Assembly (NCBI GenBank): GCA_032871835.1
Contig: CM065302.1
Location: 1,797,094 to 1,861,093 of the forward strand
Length of the DNA: 64,000 nt
Origin: Dipteronia dyeriana
Taxonomy: Eukaryota; Streptophyta; Magnoliopsida; Sapindales; Sapindaceae
Direction of reading: 5' to 3'
Of this stretch, positions 47,364 through 58,147 are shown piece by piece. The number at the start of each line of letters is the position of its first letter. Within the stretch, counting starts at the first letter, position 1. The notes below the pieces were generated by a model, which was not told the DNA's origin, searched no databases, and saw nothing but the letters and a program-made list of their open reading frames with translations. Position numbers and translations under genes: made by a program.

Positions 47364-49095
47364 AATTCACCAGATGATGGATGTTATGTTATAAATTTAT
47401 GATGATGACCTTTATGATTGTTTTTATTTGAGTTGTTTCCTTTAGCTTCATTTTTTCTTTTTTCATGACTAGGTTTTGGAGAGTTTATAAGTTTAATTTA
47501 ATGTAAAGATATGATGTTTCTTTTTGAACAAGAGTTGGTTTTATAATATGTTTTTGATATGGTAAGTTTTATTTATTTTGGCTGGTATTCTATTTTATTC
47601 GACACAAGTGTTTTTGAGTCTCGAATTTTCTATATTGAGGATTTGATGAGAACTTTAGGCCGACAATCGATATATATATATATATGTCTCTGTGTTTTTC
47701 TCTCTTCTCTCCTTCCTTGCAACTCAATGACAATTCCTCTTCTCTCACTCAACCACCATGGCAACATTATCCATGTACATTTCGGTACCTGATCAAAGAG
47801 GCAGCAGTTTGGACATCCGTGTTGTTTTCATGAGATGGTTGACGTTTCTTGCAACTACTTAGCTTGATATATATGAAGCTAAGATGTCTTTCGAAGACAA
47901 GAATTTTTGCATAAAATGGTATGCGAAGGGGAATGAAGTGTCCTGGTCCGATATGATCGATTACTAGTATCATAATATATATCTGCCTGTCAGCCTATCA
48001 CTCTTATATATCTTGTTAATTTGAAGACAGTATTAGCAGTTACAAAGATGTAATTAGAAAATTAATTATGATTTATGGATTATGGTTATAGCATGAACTA
48101 AAATGCTTGAAAAGTATATGTTCCAACATGGGTGCATGAATGATTGTTGTTGTCATGTTGTGTAAGCAGAATGCAGAAGAGAAGCTTCCATTCTTCCTGC
48201 CTAGTTGGACAGTACATTTATAGTGGTATATATATATAATATGTTTGTGCTTGTGGTTGGGTTTGGTCCGTTTGGATTAGGAGGGTGGGCTAGCATGAGT
48301 CATGACCAACTTCATCAAGCAAGTTGACACATTTGGACTCTTTGCTAAGTGCTACCGGTGCCCACCACCTCCCTCGACCGCAGCAGCACCACATCACTGA
48401 GTGTTATGTTCTAACACTCCACATTTAACATTCCCTTTATTGTATTGTGCATAGGGAGCCAGTTTTTTTTTTTTTTTTTTCACTGGCTCAAACTTGAACA
48501 TTTCTATATATAAGTAGTAGATGATGATTGTGAATGGGTGATATTCTCTTTGGGCAATTGGCATGCATGAGACTCTCTTATGAATATATTAAGAAGGGTT
48601 ACTGATATCTTCTTCTTTTGTATTGAATTCGTTGTTGATTGACGACTTCCAAATTCTAATTTTTCTTCTTCTGAAAAGATGTTTTGTAGATATGATTCTT
48701 TATTCCGTTAAAGAATTTAAGTTGGTTTCTGGGGAGTAGTATTACGAGAAGTTGAGGAGGGTATTTGATAAGAGAATATATTTGTATCAAGAATTTTAAC
48801 GAGTAATATTAAAATAAAAAGAAGTATTTTTAAAATTTTAATTAAATTAAATTTTTAAATGGAATGCCTTTAGAGTAGAAGTATAATGGTAATTTTTATA
48901 AAATAGAGTGATAAAAGCTAAAACTTACCTGTAAGGAGAAACTCCCTTATTTTATTTAACGATTCAAAGTTAATAAATATGGTCTAAAAGATCCTTACTG
49001 TTATAAGTTAATAAAATTTTCATCAGATTCATCGGGTCCAAAATTGTTGTAAACCTTGAATCGAAGAAGCAAGTTCGGAAGAATGGGAACCTCTA
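47364..49095. other. intergenic; no supported gene
   Basis: Contains a short (TA)n at 47667-47682, the poly(T)-loop hairpin at 48456-48489 (listed separately) and an otherwise mixed-composition stretch. A 34-codon frame at 47758-47862 has a good start context (ACCATGG), but nothing supports it as a gene. Confidence 0.35.
48456..48489. other. perfect 8-bp inverted repeat around a T tract
   Basis: GAGCCAGT (48456-48463) and ACTGGCTC (48482-48489) flank an 18-nt loop that is almost entirely T. It could be a tiny transposon scar or a chance hairpin. Confidence 0.5.
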
Positions 49096-49200
49096 GGGAC
49101 GTAGTTCAGTTGGTAGATGAACGAGTTTCTGGTTTGGATAAATGACTCTTATGTCAGTGGCTCGAATCCTATTGATGATAAAAAACTTAAAAAAAAAAAA
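49096..49200 (+). mobile_element. tRNA-derived SINE-like sequence
   Basis: GGGACGTAGTTCAGTTGGTAG resembles a tRNA 5' half with an A box, and GTGGCTCGAATCC about 50 nt on resembles a B box. A poly(A)-rich tail follows (49181-49200). The middle does not fold into a proper anticodon arm, so it is not a functional tRNA gene. Confidence 0.5.
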
Positions 49201-49505
49201 ATTACCTCATATAAATTGTTGGATAGATATCTTAAAAAAAAAAAAAAATTGGATTAGGCAAGTTGAACTGATTAAAATAAAATAAAAAACCTCTTCCATG
49301 AATGTTCCATTTTTAGTCAAATGATTTGAGTCCTTAAAAAAATACATTTAAACTCAGGATAACATAACGCTTTCACCATCTTTAGATCACGATGGAAAAG
49401 TAAATGAGTCTAGATGTAATTCGAAATTAATCTAAAATAATCCTTCCCATTAGTTAATGATCAAACCCTATTGTTGTGATGCTCTGTATTTATATTTTTT
49501 AACAG
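49201..49505. other. intergenic, nothing recognised
   Basis: AT-rich sequence with two poly(A) runs between the SINE-like piece and Copia-2. Confidence 0.4.
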
Positions 49506-49510
49506 CCTAG

Positions 49511-49809
49511 TGTAAATCCTAATTCCAAAAAGAAATCTGATAGGTATCTGGAAACAGAAAGTAACAACACAAGAAAGCAACACGTTAAAAAACAGTGTAT
49601 GAACCGTTGTATCCTGGGAGATATTGTTGGATATTTTTGTGATAAACTCTCATTTTGAGAGCAAAAATTGAGTATGATAAAATCCATAGAAATGGAAGAT
49701 TAAAGTGGATTCGAATTCTCCTCCGTGAGAACTTCGAAATAGTATACTCAAATTCACAAAATGGTTAATGGGTGAATGAGAAATTGAGTCTTAAAATGGA
49801 CCCATTGTT
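49511..49809. repeat. aberrant left end of Copia-2 (inverted LTR 3' end plus unmatched sequence)
   Basis: 49511-49607 is the reverse complement of the end of the 3' LTR (62950-63043): AATCCTAATTCCAAAAAGAA, GGAAACAGAAAGTAACAA, CAGTGTATGAACC. Then about 18 bp in the forward direction (CCGTTGTATCCTGGGAGA) match the LTR interior. The remaining part to 49809, with TTGTTGGATATTTTTGTG, has no match before the 3' LTR. Confidence 0.85.
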
Positions 49810-50459
49810 CAAATCATGGACTTCAAATGCACGACTCATGTTTAGGCGCGACCTGTGGACACGAATGCCACTCCAATTGGACCGTGAGAGTCCAGTTGAC
49901 CTTTTACCACTTCCCTAAGTCAACGTTTTTTGATTGTGATGAATAAGGAAAGCTTTAATTGTTTGGATTCTGATTTCTTACTTGATCACTAAGAATACAG
50001 AATCGAGTTTTAATTAGAAATAAATCTCTTTGGAGAATATTATCTAATTAAATTATTTTCTTATTAAATAAAAAACGAATTTTCCAAAATAATCCTAAAA
50101 CCCTAGTGTTTCGGTTTGGGTATTTAATACCTCTAATATTCTGTTCAACCTACCGAAAAGAAATACAAAATTTAGAGGCAGTCGTATTCGTATTCTTCTT
50201 CTCTGTTTCTTGGTAAGTTTAAACTCGATTTGAGTTCGTTGGTAGTTGTGTGCTTAAGCCTACCACTGGTTGAACTGCTGTATCCTGGGAGACAATCGCC
50301 TAATACACATACGGTGTTGTCCGGCGAAATTGTCTTAAGGACATCGTGTGAAACACAGGCCTCGGTTACTACATTGTTTTCTAACGTGTTGCTTTCTTGT
50401 GTTGTTACTTTCTGTTTCCAGATACCTACCAGATTTCATTTTGGAATTAGGATTTTACA
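49810..50459 (+). repeat. Copia-2 5' LTR (matched part)
   Basis: 650 bp aligning with 62365-63043, differing by scattered substitutions and three small indels, roughly 5% by eye. A TGGTATCAAAG primer-site-like sequence lies at 50522, about 60 bp beyond the matched end, farther than usual. The functional LTR end is therefore uncertain. Confidence 0.8.
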
Positions 50460-50912
50460 ATCTTAAGACAATTTTACCGAATTTTTTTTCTTTTTAAAAT
50501 CGTTTCCTTCTTCAAACTTTCTGGTATCAAAGTTCTGGCTCAGATCGTAACGAACTTGAAAAAAAAAATACTTGTTCAGCTTTTCAACTTTGGTAATCGG
50601 GGTTCCTTATGAACAGTGATTCAATTTGGAAATCGGGTTCCTTGGAACACTAATTTCAATTTTATATATATACGTTACCTGTGGAAATCGGGTTCTTTGG
50701 AACACTTATTCAATTTTGATTAATCTGTGGAAATTGGGTATATTATTAGACACTGATTTCGAAATCAATTGCGGTTTCAATTGGCTAATCAGGCCTGCAA
50801 TATTAGACACTAATTGTGATTTCCATCGTGAAATATGATTTGTTATCAACTGATATCCGTGTTATTATTTCTGATTTGATACTAAAACGATTTTGTTTTT
50901 GTTTCAGATATT

Positions 50913-52070
50913 ATGGCAAACAAATCTAATGTGAACTCCAGTGTTCCACTAGAGACTCCTGAAGTTAATTCAAGTATGAGATTAGATACTTCGGCTGTGA
51001 ACTCCTTGCTTATGGGCCAGGTACCTGTAGTATTGACTAATATGGCCACAACGACTCCGTCCATCAACTCTTTCGTGAGAAATATATCTGATCCGGTGAT
51101 GAGCCAGTATATGAGTCAAGGGAACGTTCCCATAGCAAATCCCTACATGAATTCGGTACCTTTACCGATGAATCATATAGAGAAGCCTGATAAGTTCAGT
51201 GGATCGAATTTTAAACGATGGCAGCAAAAGATGCTGTTTTATTTGACCACACTGAACCTCATCAGGTTCTTGACTGAAGATGCTCCTAAACCTAATAATG
51301 GTGAAGAGCGTGATGTTCAAGTATGGAATGCTATTGATGTATGGAATCACTCGGATTTCCTGTGCCGTAATTACATACTGAACGGGCTGTCAGATTCACT
51401 ATATAGCGTTTATTCTTCAAAGAAAATAGCTAAACAACTGTGGGAATCATTAGACCGTAAATACAAAACTGAGGATGATGGGTCCAAGAAGTTTATCGTG
51501 GGTCGGTTTCTTGATTACAAGATGGGGGATTCCAAGACATTTATGAGTCAAGTCCAAGAGCTACAGGTGATTCTGCATGAGATACATGCCGAAGGGATGA
51601 CCTTGAGTGAAACTTTCCAGGTGGCTGCAATCATTGAGAAGCTTCCTCCTTCATGGAAAGAGTTCAAAAACTATCTCAAACACAAGCGAAAGGAGATGCA
51701 GATCAAGGATCTGATTCTCAAGCTTCGTATTCAGGAAGATCACATGCAGTTTGACAAGAAAGATGTCAATGCACCTGAAGCGAAGATCAATGTGGTTGAG
51801 CATAAGCAAAGTTCTAAACCAAAGAAGAACAAGCCTGGGAAAGGATCCAAATTGGGTCCTAAGGGAGGAGTCTCTAAGAACCCAACATTCCAAGGGAAAT
51901 GCTTCAACTGTGACAAGTTGGGTCACAAATTTTCTGAGTGCAGGTTGCCAAAGAAGAAAAAGAACCACGAGACAAACGTGGTTTATGGGATCTCAAGAGA
52001 TGTATCCGAGATCAATCTCTCTGCAGTTATGACAGAAGCAAACTTTGTTGAGTCAAACCCAAGGGAGTAG
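50913..52070 (+). CDS. Copia-2 gag polyprotein
   Basis: Open frame of 385 residues from ATG 50913 (ATTATGGCAAAC). A variable, Ser/Asn-rich N-terminus of about 85 residues is followed by the UBN2-type Gag domain ([79 protein letters not shown]). Then come a Lys-rich linker and a zinc knuckle [14 protein letters not shown]. It ends at TAG 52068-52070 directly in front of the protease, and that stop interrupts what is normally one gag-pol frame. Gag packages the RNA genome into cytoplasmic particles. Confidence 0.88.
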   Translation: MANKSNVNSSVPLETPEVNSSMRLDTSAVNSLLMGQVPVVLTNMATTTPSINSFVRNISDPVMSQYMSQGNVPIANPYMNSVPLPMNHIEKPDKFSGSNFKRWQQKMLFYLTTLNLIRFLTEDAPKPNNGEERDVQVWNAIDVWNHSDFLCRNYILNGLSDSLYSVYSSKKIAKQLWESLDRKYKTEDDGSKKFIVGRFLDYKMGDSKTFMSQVQELQVILHEIHAEGMTLSETFQVAAIIEKLPPSWKEFKNYLKHKRKEMQIKDLILKLRIQEDHMQFDKKDVNAPEAKINVVEHKQSSKPKKNKPGKGSKLGPKGGVSKNPTFQGKCFNCDKLGHKFSECRLPKKKKNHETNVVYGISRDVSEINLSAVMTEANFVESNPRE

Positions 52071-52970
52071 TGGTTGGATACTGGGGTCACTCGTCATATA
52101 TGCTTTGACAAGGAGATGTTCAATACATTTGAAGAAATGAAGAATGAAGAAAATTTGTATATGGGCAACTCAGCCACATCTGACGTGAAGGGACGTGGTC
52201 AAGTCATTCTCAAGATGACCTCTGGTATAACCATGAGCTTGAACAATGTGTTGTATGTACCTGATATTCGCAAGAACTTGGTGTCCGGTTCATTGCTCAA
52301 ACAGCATGGATTCAAGATGGTGATTGAATCAGACAAAGTGGTTTTAACTAAACAGGGAACTTATGTGGGTAGGGGAAATGTAACTGAATGGCTGTTTAAG
52401 CTTAATGTATCTGTTGTCAAAAGAACAATCAATAAAGATAATTCTTCAGTTTATTTGCTTGAGTCTTTCAATTTATGGTATGGTAGACTTGGACACGTTA
52501 ATTACGATACGTTGCGTAGATTAATTTACTTAAATCATATTCCTGCATTCAATATAAATCATAAACATAAGTGTGAAGTGTACGTTGAAGCAAAACTAAC
52601 AAGGTCATCATTTCAAATTATTGAAAGGAAATCTGAACCTCTTGATTTAATTCACACAGATATATGTGATTTAAAATTTGTTTAAACAAGAGGTAACAAC
52701 AAATATTTCATCACATTTATAGATGATAGCACCAAATACTACTATGTATATTTGTTGAAAAACAAGGATGAAGCTATAGAGAAGTTTAGTCTCTATAAAA
52801 TTGAAGTTGAGAATCAACTCAACAAGAAAATCAAGGTACTGAGAAATGACCGAGGTGGTGAATATGTAGCACCGTTTGGTGAATTCTGTGCACAACACGG
52901 AATCATACATCAAACTACTGCACCATATTCCTCTCAGCAAAACGGTATTGCAGAACGTAAAAATCGTGCC
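52071..52970 (+). pseudogene. Copia-2 pol, 5' part (protease to integrase)
   Basis: Starts WLDTGVTRHICFDKEMF, the protease active site (DTG). Continues with LYVPDIRKNLVSGSLL, then the pre-integrase zinc region (LWYGRLGHVNYDTLRR, with a Tyr-Gly where His is usual; KCEVYVEAK has lost its second Cys). Integrase core follows: LDLIHTDICDLKF, a TAA at 52682, FIDDSTKYYYVYLLK, RNDRGGEYV and QNGIAERKNRA. It breaks off at 52970, where the nested element begins. Confidence 0.88.
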
Positions 52971-54702
52971 TGTAAGTTCCTCAGTGTTTTATTGACTCAT
53001 TTTGTTGACAACCACATTTGGGGATTATTGCGTAAGGGTAGTTTAGGCCATCATTGCTCAAGACCCAGCTCAAGCTTCAAAAGGTAAATCACTTGCTTAA
53101 CCTTGTTTGAAGAGTTTTAGTGCACACACACTCTCATGCATGTTTTTGATCATCTTGCATGAATGCTTAATTGTCATAATTGTGTGCCTTTTTGCCATAA
53201 CTCTTGTTGGGGTGTTTGATGCATTTTGTTTACCTTTAGAAGAGGATTTTCCTCTTAACCGCGGCTGGGACCGCTCCCTGTGCATTGCCTACGCCGCGGT
53301 CTGCACAACGGTGTTTACCAGAGGCTGCACGTTGTGGCCACCGTGGCCTGTGCATGTTCCATGCACCGCGTTATCCCAAGCGGTGTTTCACAAGTGTTGC
53401 ATGTTGTCGAGACCGCGGTCTGTGCACCTGCATGCACAACGGCCTACAGAGCGGCGTTGTTCAGGCAATGTAACACTCTCTGTGCCGCTGTCTGGACACT
53501 TACCTTGGTCGTGGCACGTACGGCGGTCATGACGAGAATCAATTGCCCTTCATCCAAAATGATGTCGTTTTGTGTAGGGCACATTATATATATGTTCTCT
53601 TCTCTTCTCTTTGGTTTTTGGGGAGTCCAAGAAGCCATTTTTGTTGTTCAAGCTTTTCTTTGAGAGAGAAATTGACTCCAAGAGAGAAAGAGAGCTCCCA
53701 AGAACTCATTTTGACTCAACCAAACTCCAATCCATGAGAATCTAGCATTTTCTTGCATCTTCCAAGCATGATTTCTCTTGTTGGTCTTTGACTAGGTAAT
53801 CTCTACATGCCCTAAAATCTCTTTTTTCATTTTTATGACATGTATGCCTAGGTTTAGCAATTATTGTTCATTAAATGTATGTTATTGAGTTTAATTGCAT
53901 TTATAACATGCTTGGGTTGTTGATTGTTGTTGAGATTTATATTTTGTGATAGCTAGGGTTTGTGACCATTTTACCCTTTTAGCTAAATCTCTATGCTTTG
54001 CATTTAGATATTGTCTAGGACTCATTGATTGCATTTTGTGATTGCATTATAGTCCTTGCCATGTTTGATGACAACTTATGTTGAAATGACTTTGTTTGAT
54101 AACTAGGATATATTGTTGCATAAATATATCTAGTTAAGTCTTTATAAACATTCATTTAGACATTGATATCTAGGAATTGTACTTAGTGACATTATTAAAT
54201 TCCTAGATAAGCATTTAGTGTTGCCTAGCATTACTTACATGTTTGAATATTTTATCATATTCACTTATGTTGTGTTTGACTCTTCATTGAGGTTAAGTCT
54301 TGTGACTAAGTGGTTAGTGCACAAGCAAATAGATCAAGAATCACTATTAAGGCCCGTTGGATAGAGTGAAAGGGTTAGTAACTGGAGGGTGTGACGGGAG
54401 ACCAACCTAGGTTGTAAATTTTCATTCAATAGTGGATTTGAGGATCTAGTGTGGCGTATATATCAGCCCGTGGTTTTTCCCATTTGGAGGGTTTCCATGT
54501 AAATATTGTGTGTTGTTAATATTTTAAGCATAATTGATTTTATTGAACGCTTGTTTATTCGAGGTAATTTGTGTTAATATTGATTAATCGAAAAATCGGT
54601 AATTGATTCGATTAAAACATATTCACCCTCCTCCCCCCCTCCCCTCCCCTCCCCTCCCCTCCCCTCTAGGTTATAGACACACACATTTTTAAAGAATTTT
54701 CA
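52971..54702 (+). repeat. nested element 5' LTR
   Basis: 1732 bp with a GC-rich island at 53260-53530 holding repeated CCGCGGTCTG(T/C)(G/A)CA words, unlike the AT-rich surroundings. Near its end is a run of CCCCT units (about 54632-54666), G-rich on the minus strand. Confidence 0.92.
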
Positions 54703-54720
54703 ATTGGTATCAGAGCCGGT
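54703..54720 (+). other. nested element primer-binding site
   Basis: TGGTATCAGAGC at 54706-54717, three bases after the LTR; initiator-methionine tRNA type. Confidence 0.9.
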
Positions 54721-54836
54721 GCTTAGATATAATTAGGTGATCCGTGCTGTGTGTGTGTGTCTTGCTTGTGCATTCTTGTTGTTTGCATCTTGTGTGGTGC
54801 ATTACATTTGCATCTCATTCATTTAATCCAAACACT

Positions 54837-56979
54837 ATGAGTGAGCTTGGGATGAGCAAAGATGGAGCATCAAGTATAAGACCACATTTGCTTAAAGGTG
54901 ATAATTATGCCTCATGGAAAGGCAAGATAGAGTCTTATATATTCCAAATAGATGACCGTGCATGGATGGCAATTGAAGATAGGTACACTCTTCCGAAGAT
55001 GACCAATGATGATGGAGATGAAGTTCTCAAGCCTAAGTCTCATTGGAGCACACAAGAATTTGAAGCTTCCAAGTAGAACAACAAGGCTATGCATGCAATC
55101 TTGTGTGCCATGGATGACAATCAATACAAGTTGGTTCAAAATACTAGGCATGCAAATGAGGCTTGGGAAATTCTACAAACGGCTCATGAAGGAACCAAAG
55201 TGGTCAAGGACTATAAGCTTCAAGTCCTTCAAATGCAATTTGAGACAATTTAGATAGAAGAGGACGAGTGCTTTAATGACTTCCAAGTGAAGTTGATGGA
55301 CATCGTAAATCAAAGCCATCAACTAGGTGACCCATATTCGGATAGAAGGATCAAGCAAAAGATCATGAGGTCACTCCCCAAGAGATTTGAGTCCAAGGTG
55401 ACGGCGCTGGAAGAAAATAGCAACTACAAGACTATAAAGCCGAGTGAAGCGATTGGAAGGCTTCTAGCCTATGAGTCTTTGTGGACTTCTTCACCTACAT
55501 CTCCTAAGAAGCAAAAGAACATAGGCTTGAAGACATCCAAAGTATAGATAGAGGAGGATGACTCAGATGAGGAGATGACTCTTATGGTGAAAAGATTCAA
55601 GAAGTTTATGAAACTTCATAAGAATGACTCAAAGAAGAAGATTGAACCAAGGCAAGTGAAGCCTACAAGAAAAGGCATTCAATGCTATAAGTGTAGTAGG
55701 TTCGGTCATATAGCCACCGAGTGTACTAATTCAAAGAAGAAGAAGAAAGGAAAAGTGGTGGTTGCCTCATCAAGTGAGAGTAAAAGTGAAGAAGATTCCT
55801 CAAGTGAAGAAGAGGTTATTCTTAACTACACGGCTTTTGGAGCCTCCTTTGTGGAAGATGTAGAAAAAGGAAACAAAGCCTTAAGTAGTGACCTTGAAAA
55901 TAGAGTAGATGAAAAAATAGCTAAGAGAGTGATAAATGAAGCTACTTATGTTGATGATGCCATCATGGCAACAAGTGACACTAGTGATGAATCTAGTGAT
56001 AAGAGTTCCTCATCTCACTCTACAAATGGAAATGTAGAGAGTATGAACCTTGAAGGGTTCATTGAGCATTTTCAAAGCTCAAGGTTGAATATGAAGAAAG
56101 AGGTTCGAAAGCTAAAGGAAGAGAACTTCAAGCTATCAACCGAAGTGACTCACTTAAGTGAGAAAGTGAAGAATGGAAGAAAGCTTGAAGGAGGAGCTTA
56201 GAGAAGCTAGAGAGTTGATTGCTAAGATGACTGCGAGTACGGAGAAGCTTGACCATATGTTGGGAATTGGTAAGAAGCCAAGTGATAAGAGAGGTCTAGG
56301 GTTTGAAGATGACAAGAAGACCTCAACTTCTAGCAAGACGGTATTTGTCAAGAGCATGGACTTCGAAACACCTCTTCCTCCACTTCATCCTAAGAATAAA
56401 ATTGAACTGGGAGAGTGTTCTAAAAATGTCCAAGTCAAGATGGCACCAAGAAGTCAAGCTCAAGCTCAACCAATGAGAGCACTTCAAGCAATTATCCCTC
56501 AAACTAAAAGCCATCTAGCTAAGAAGCATTTCCTGCATGCTCAACAAAGGAAGCAATCTTCTCCAACTCAACAACAAAGGAGAAAAGAATCAATACCACA
56601 CCAAAGGAAAGCTCAAAGACAAGGGAAAGCACCTTTGTCCTCACAAAGGAATGGTATGTCCCCTTATTTTATTCCTTCATGTCATTTTTGTGGTGTTGAT
56701 GATCATATTAGACCAAATTGCTTTAAGTACATTAACATTTGTAGAACTAAGAGCATGATTGAAAGAAAAAGGGCTAGAGCCAATATGCATGTGCCTAGGA
56801 AAGCTAGTGTTAATGATCCTAGGAGTAATATGATGATCTTGACCGCTAGGATTGATAATGTGTCAACTAAGTGGATTAAAAAAGATGAACTCACATGTCA
56901 TTGTAATAAGGGTTCACCCATATGCTCAACTAGGTCCAATGGACTTGGTAAGTCTATAGGGACTCATATCCCCTCTTGA
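54837..56979 (+). pseudogene. nested element gag
   Basis: From ATG 54837: MSELGMSKDGASSIRPHLL, then the Gag domain (GDNYASWKGKIESYI, HANEAWEILQTAHEGTKVVK, RIKQKIMRSLPKRFESKVT). A first zinc knuckle CYKCSRFGHIATEC (near 55685) is followed by a Ser/Glu-rich stretch and a coiled-coil (KKEVRKLKEENFKLSTEVTH). After a frame change near 56200 a second knuckle CHFCGVDDHIRPNC (near 56685) appears. Stops near 55074, 55252 and 55545. The second knuckle downstream of the coiled-coil fits SIRE-type Gag. Nothing enzymatic follows. Confidence 0.82.
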
Positions 56980-58147
56980 CTAGTTTTTATTGACCTCATA
57001 TGGGGAGCTCAAGCAAAGAGAGCAAATTGGCATTGCATTGTGCTCATTGATAATATTTATTCTTCTTTATTAATTGCTTGAGATGATTGGGTGTACATTG
57101 CTTTTAATAAGTAGGCAACCTTGCTCTACATGCAATCCATGTCTTATTTATGACCAAACATGCATTTTTGGACTAGGAGAATTGATTAGGAAGTACATTT
57201 TGAATGACCTAGAATTGATCTCCATGACATGTTGATTATTTCTATGACATGTTTTAAATTGATATGCATGATGGGATTTTTTGAATGCTCTAAAATGAAT
57301 GCAAGATTTGTGTATGAAAGCAATTATGAGACTTCAATCAATAAGGATCTTGTATCCAATTCAAGGATTTTACAATCCAAAAGTCTTTATCTCTTTACTT
57401 GTCAAACAAGACTACTATCATACAGGCATTCCACCCGAAAAAATCGAAAAGGGCGCAATAGTCGCTCATATCTTGTTTTGCTCGTAAAGTTTGATATAGT
57501 TGTTCTTAAAATGAATTTATTTTACAGTCTATATCTTGCTTACTCCATGACAAATGGTGAAATTGGTTTGAATTCTTGTGGAAATACTATGTTTTGATCT
57601 TGAGTACAACTTGTCTTGTATGCAAAGCATTCGTTCATATATTTTTTTAATAATAAAACTCCTTGATTCTTTCTTCTTAATTAAGTTGCATAAATTTTGT
57701 TATATGATTATGCATATGTCTTGTGTCATAAGCTCTTCTTGCTAATGTTTTCTTAAGGGGGTACTCCTTTGTCTATCTCATGACAAAAATAGAGAGTAGT
57801 GTGGATTTAGGGGGAGTTGAGAGTGACATGATTTGAGGGGGATTTAACCTATTTAGGGGGAGCATTTGCATTTGCATTGTTGATGCATGTTGTTTGTTTC
57901 TATTGTATGCAAATTGCTCTTGTTTTTATGTCTTTGATCACCTCACATACACTTGTCTTGGAAAGTATAGTTATTTTGTTTTGTAAGGATGTTGATTCTA
58001 CAAAAGATGGATGACTTGAAGATCTAGTTGATTAGGCATCTCTTTGTAATGTAGAAAAACTTTGTTGACCCTTGTTTTTTGTTTTGTTTATTGGCGAGGA
58101 TGAATTGTGAGTGGTGGTTTTGTCACGAAATAGCCAAAGGGGGAGAT
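56980..58147 (+). other. nested element non-coding 3' internal region
   Basis: No domain is recognisable in either direction. From 57755 it carries several TTAGGGGGAG and GAGGGGGAT tracts resembling multiple polypurine tracts; the last one abuts the 3' LTR at 58148. Confidence 0.6.

Noticed and set aside
47758..47862. 34-codon gene with good start context
   Set aside because: Too short, no family match, no visible further exon; the (TA)n upstream is a microsatellite and not a convincing TATA box.
49096..49170. functional tRNA gene
   Set aside because: Tail of A and lack of a proper anticodon arm and acceptor pairing point to a SINE-like sequence.
53280..53663. Cys-rich secreted protein
   Set aside because: It lies in the GC-rich island of the nested LTR and is present in altered frame in the other LTR.
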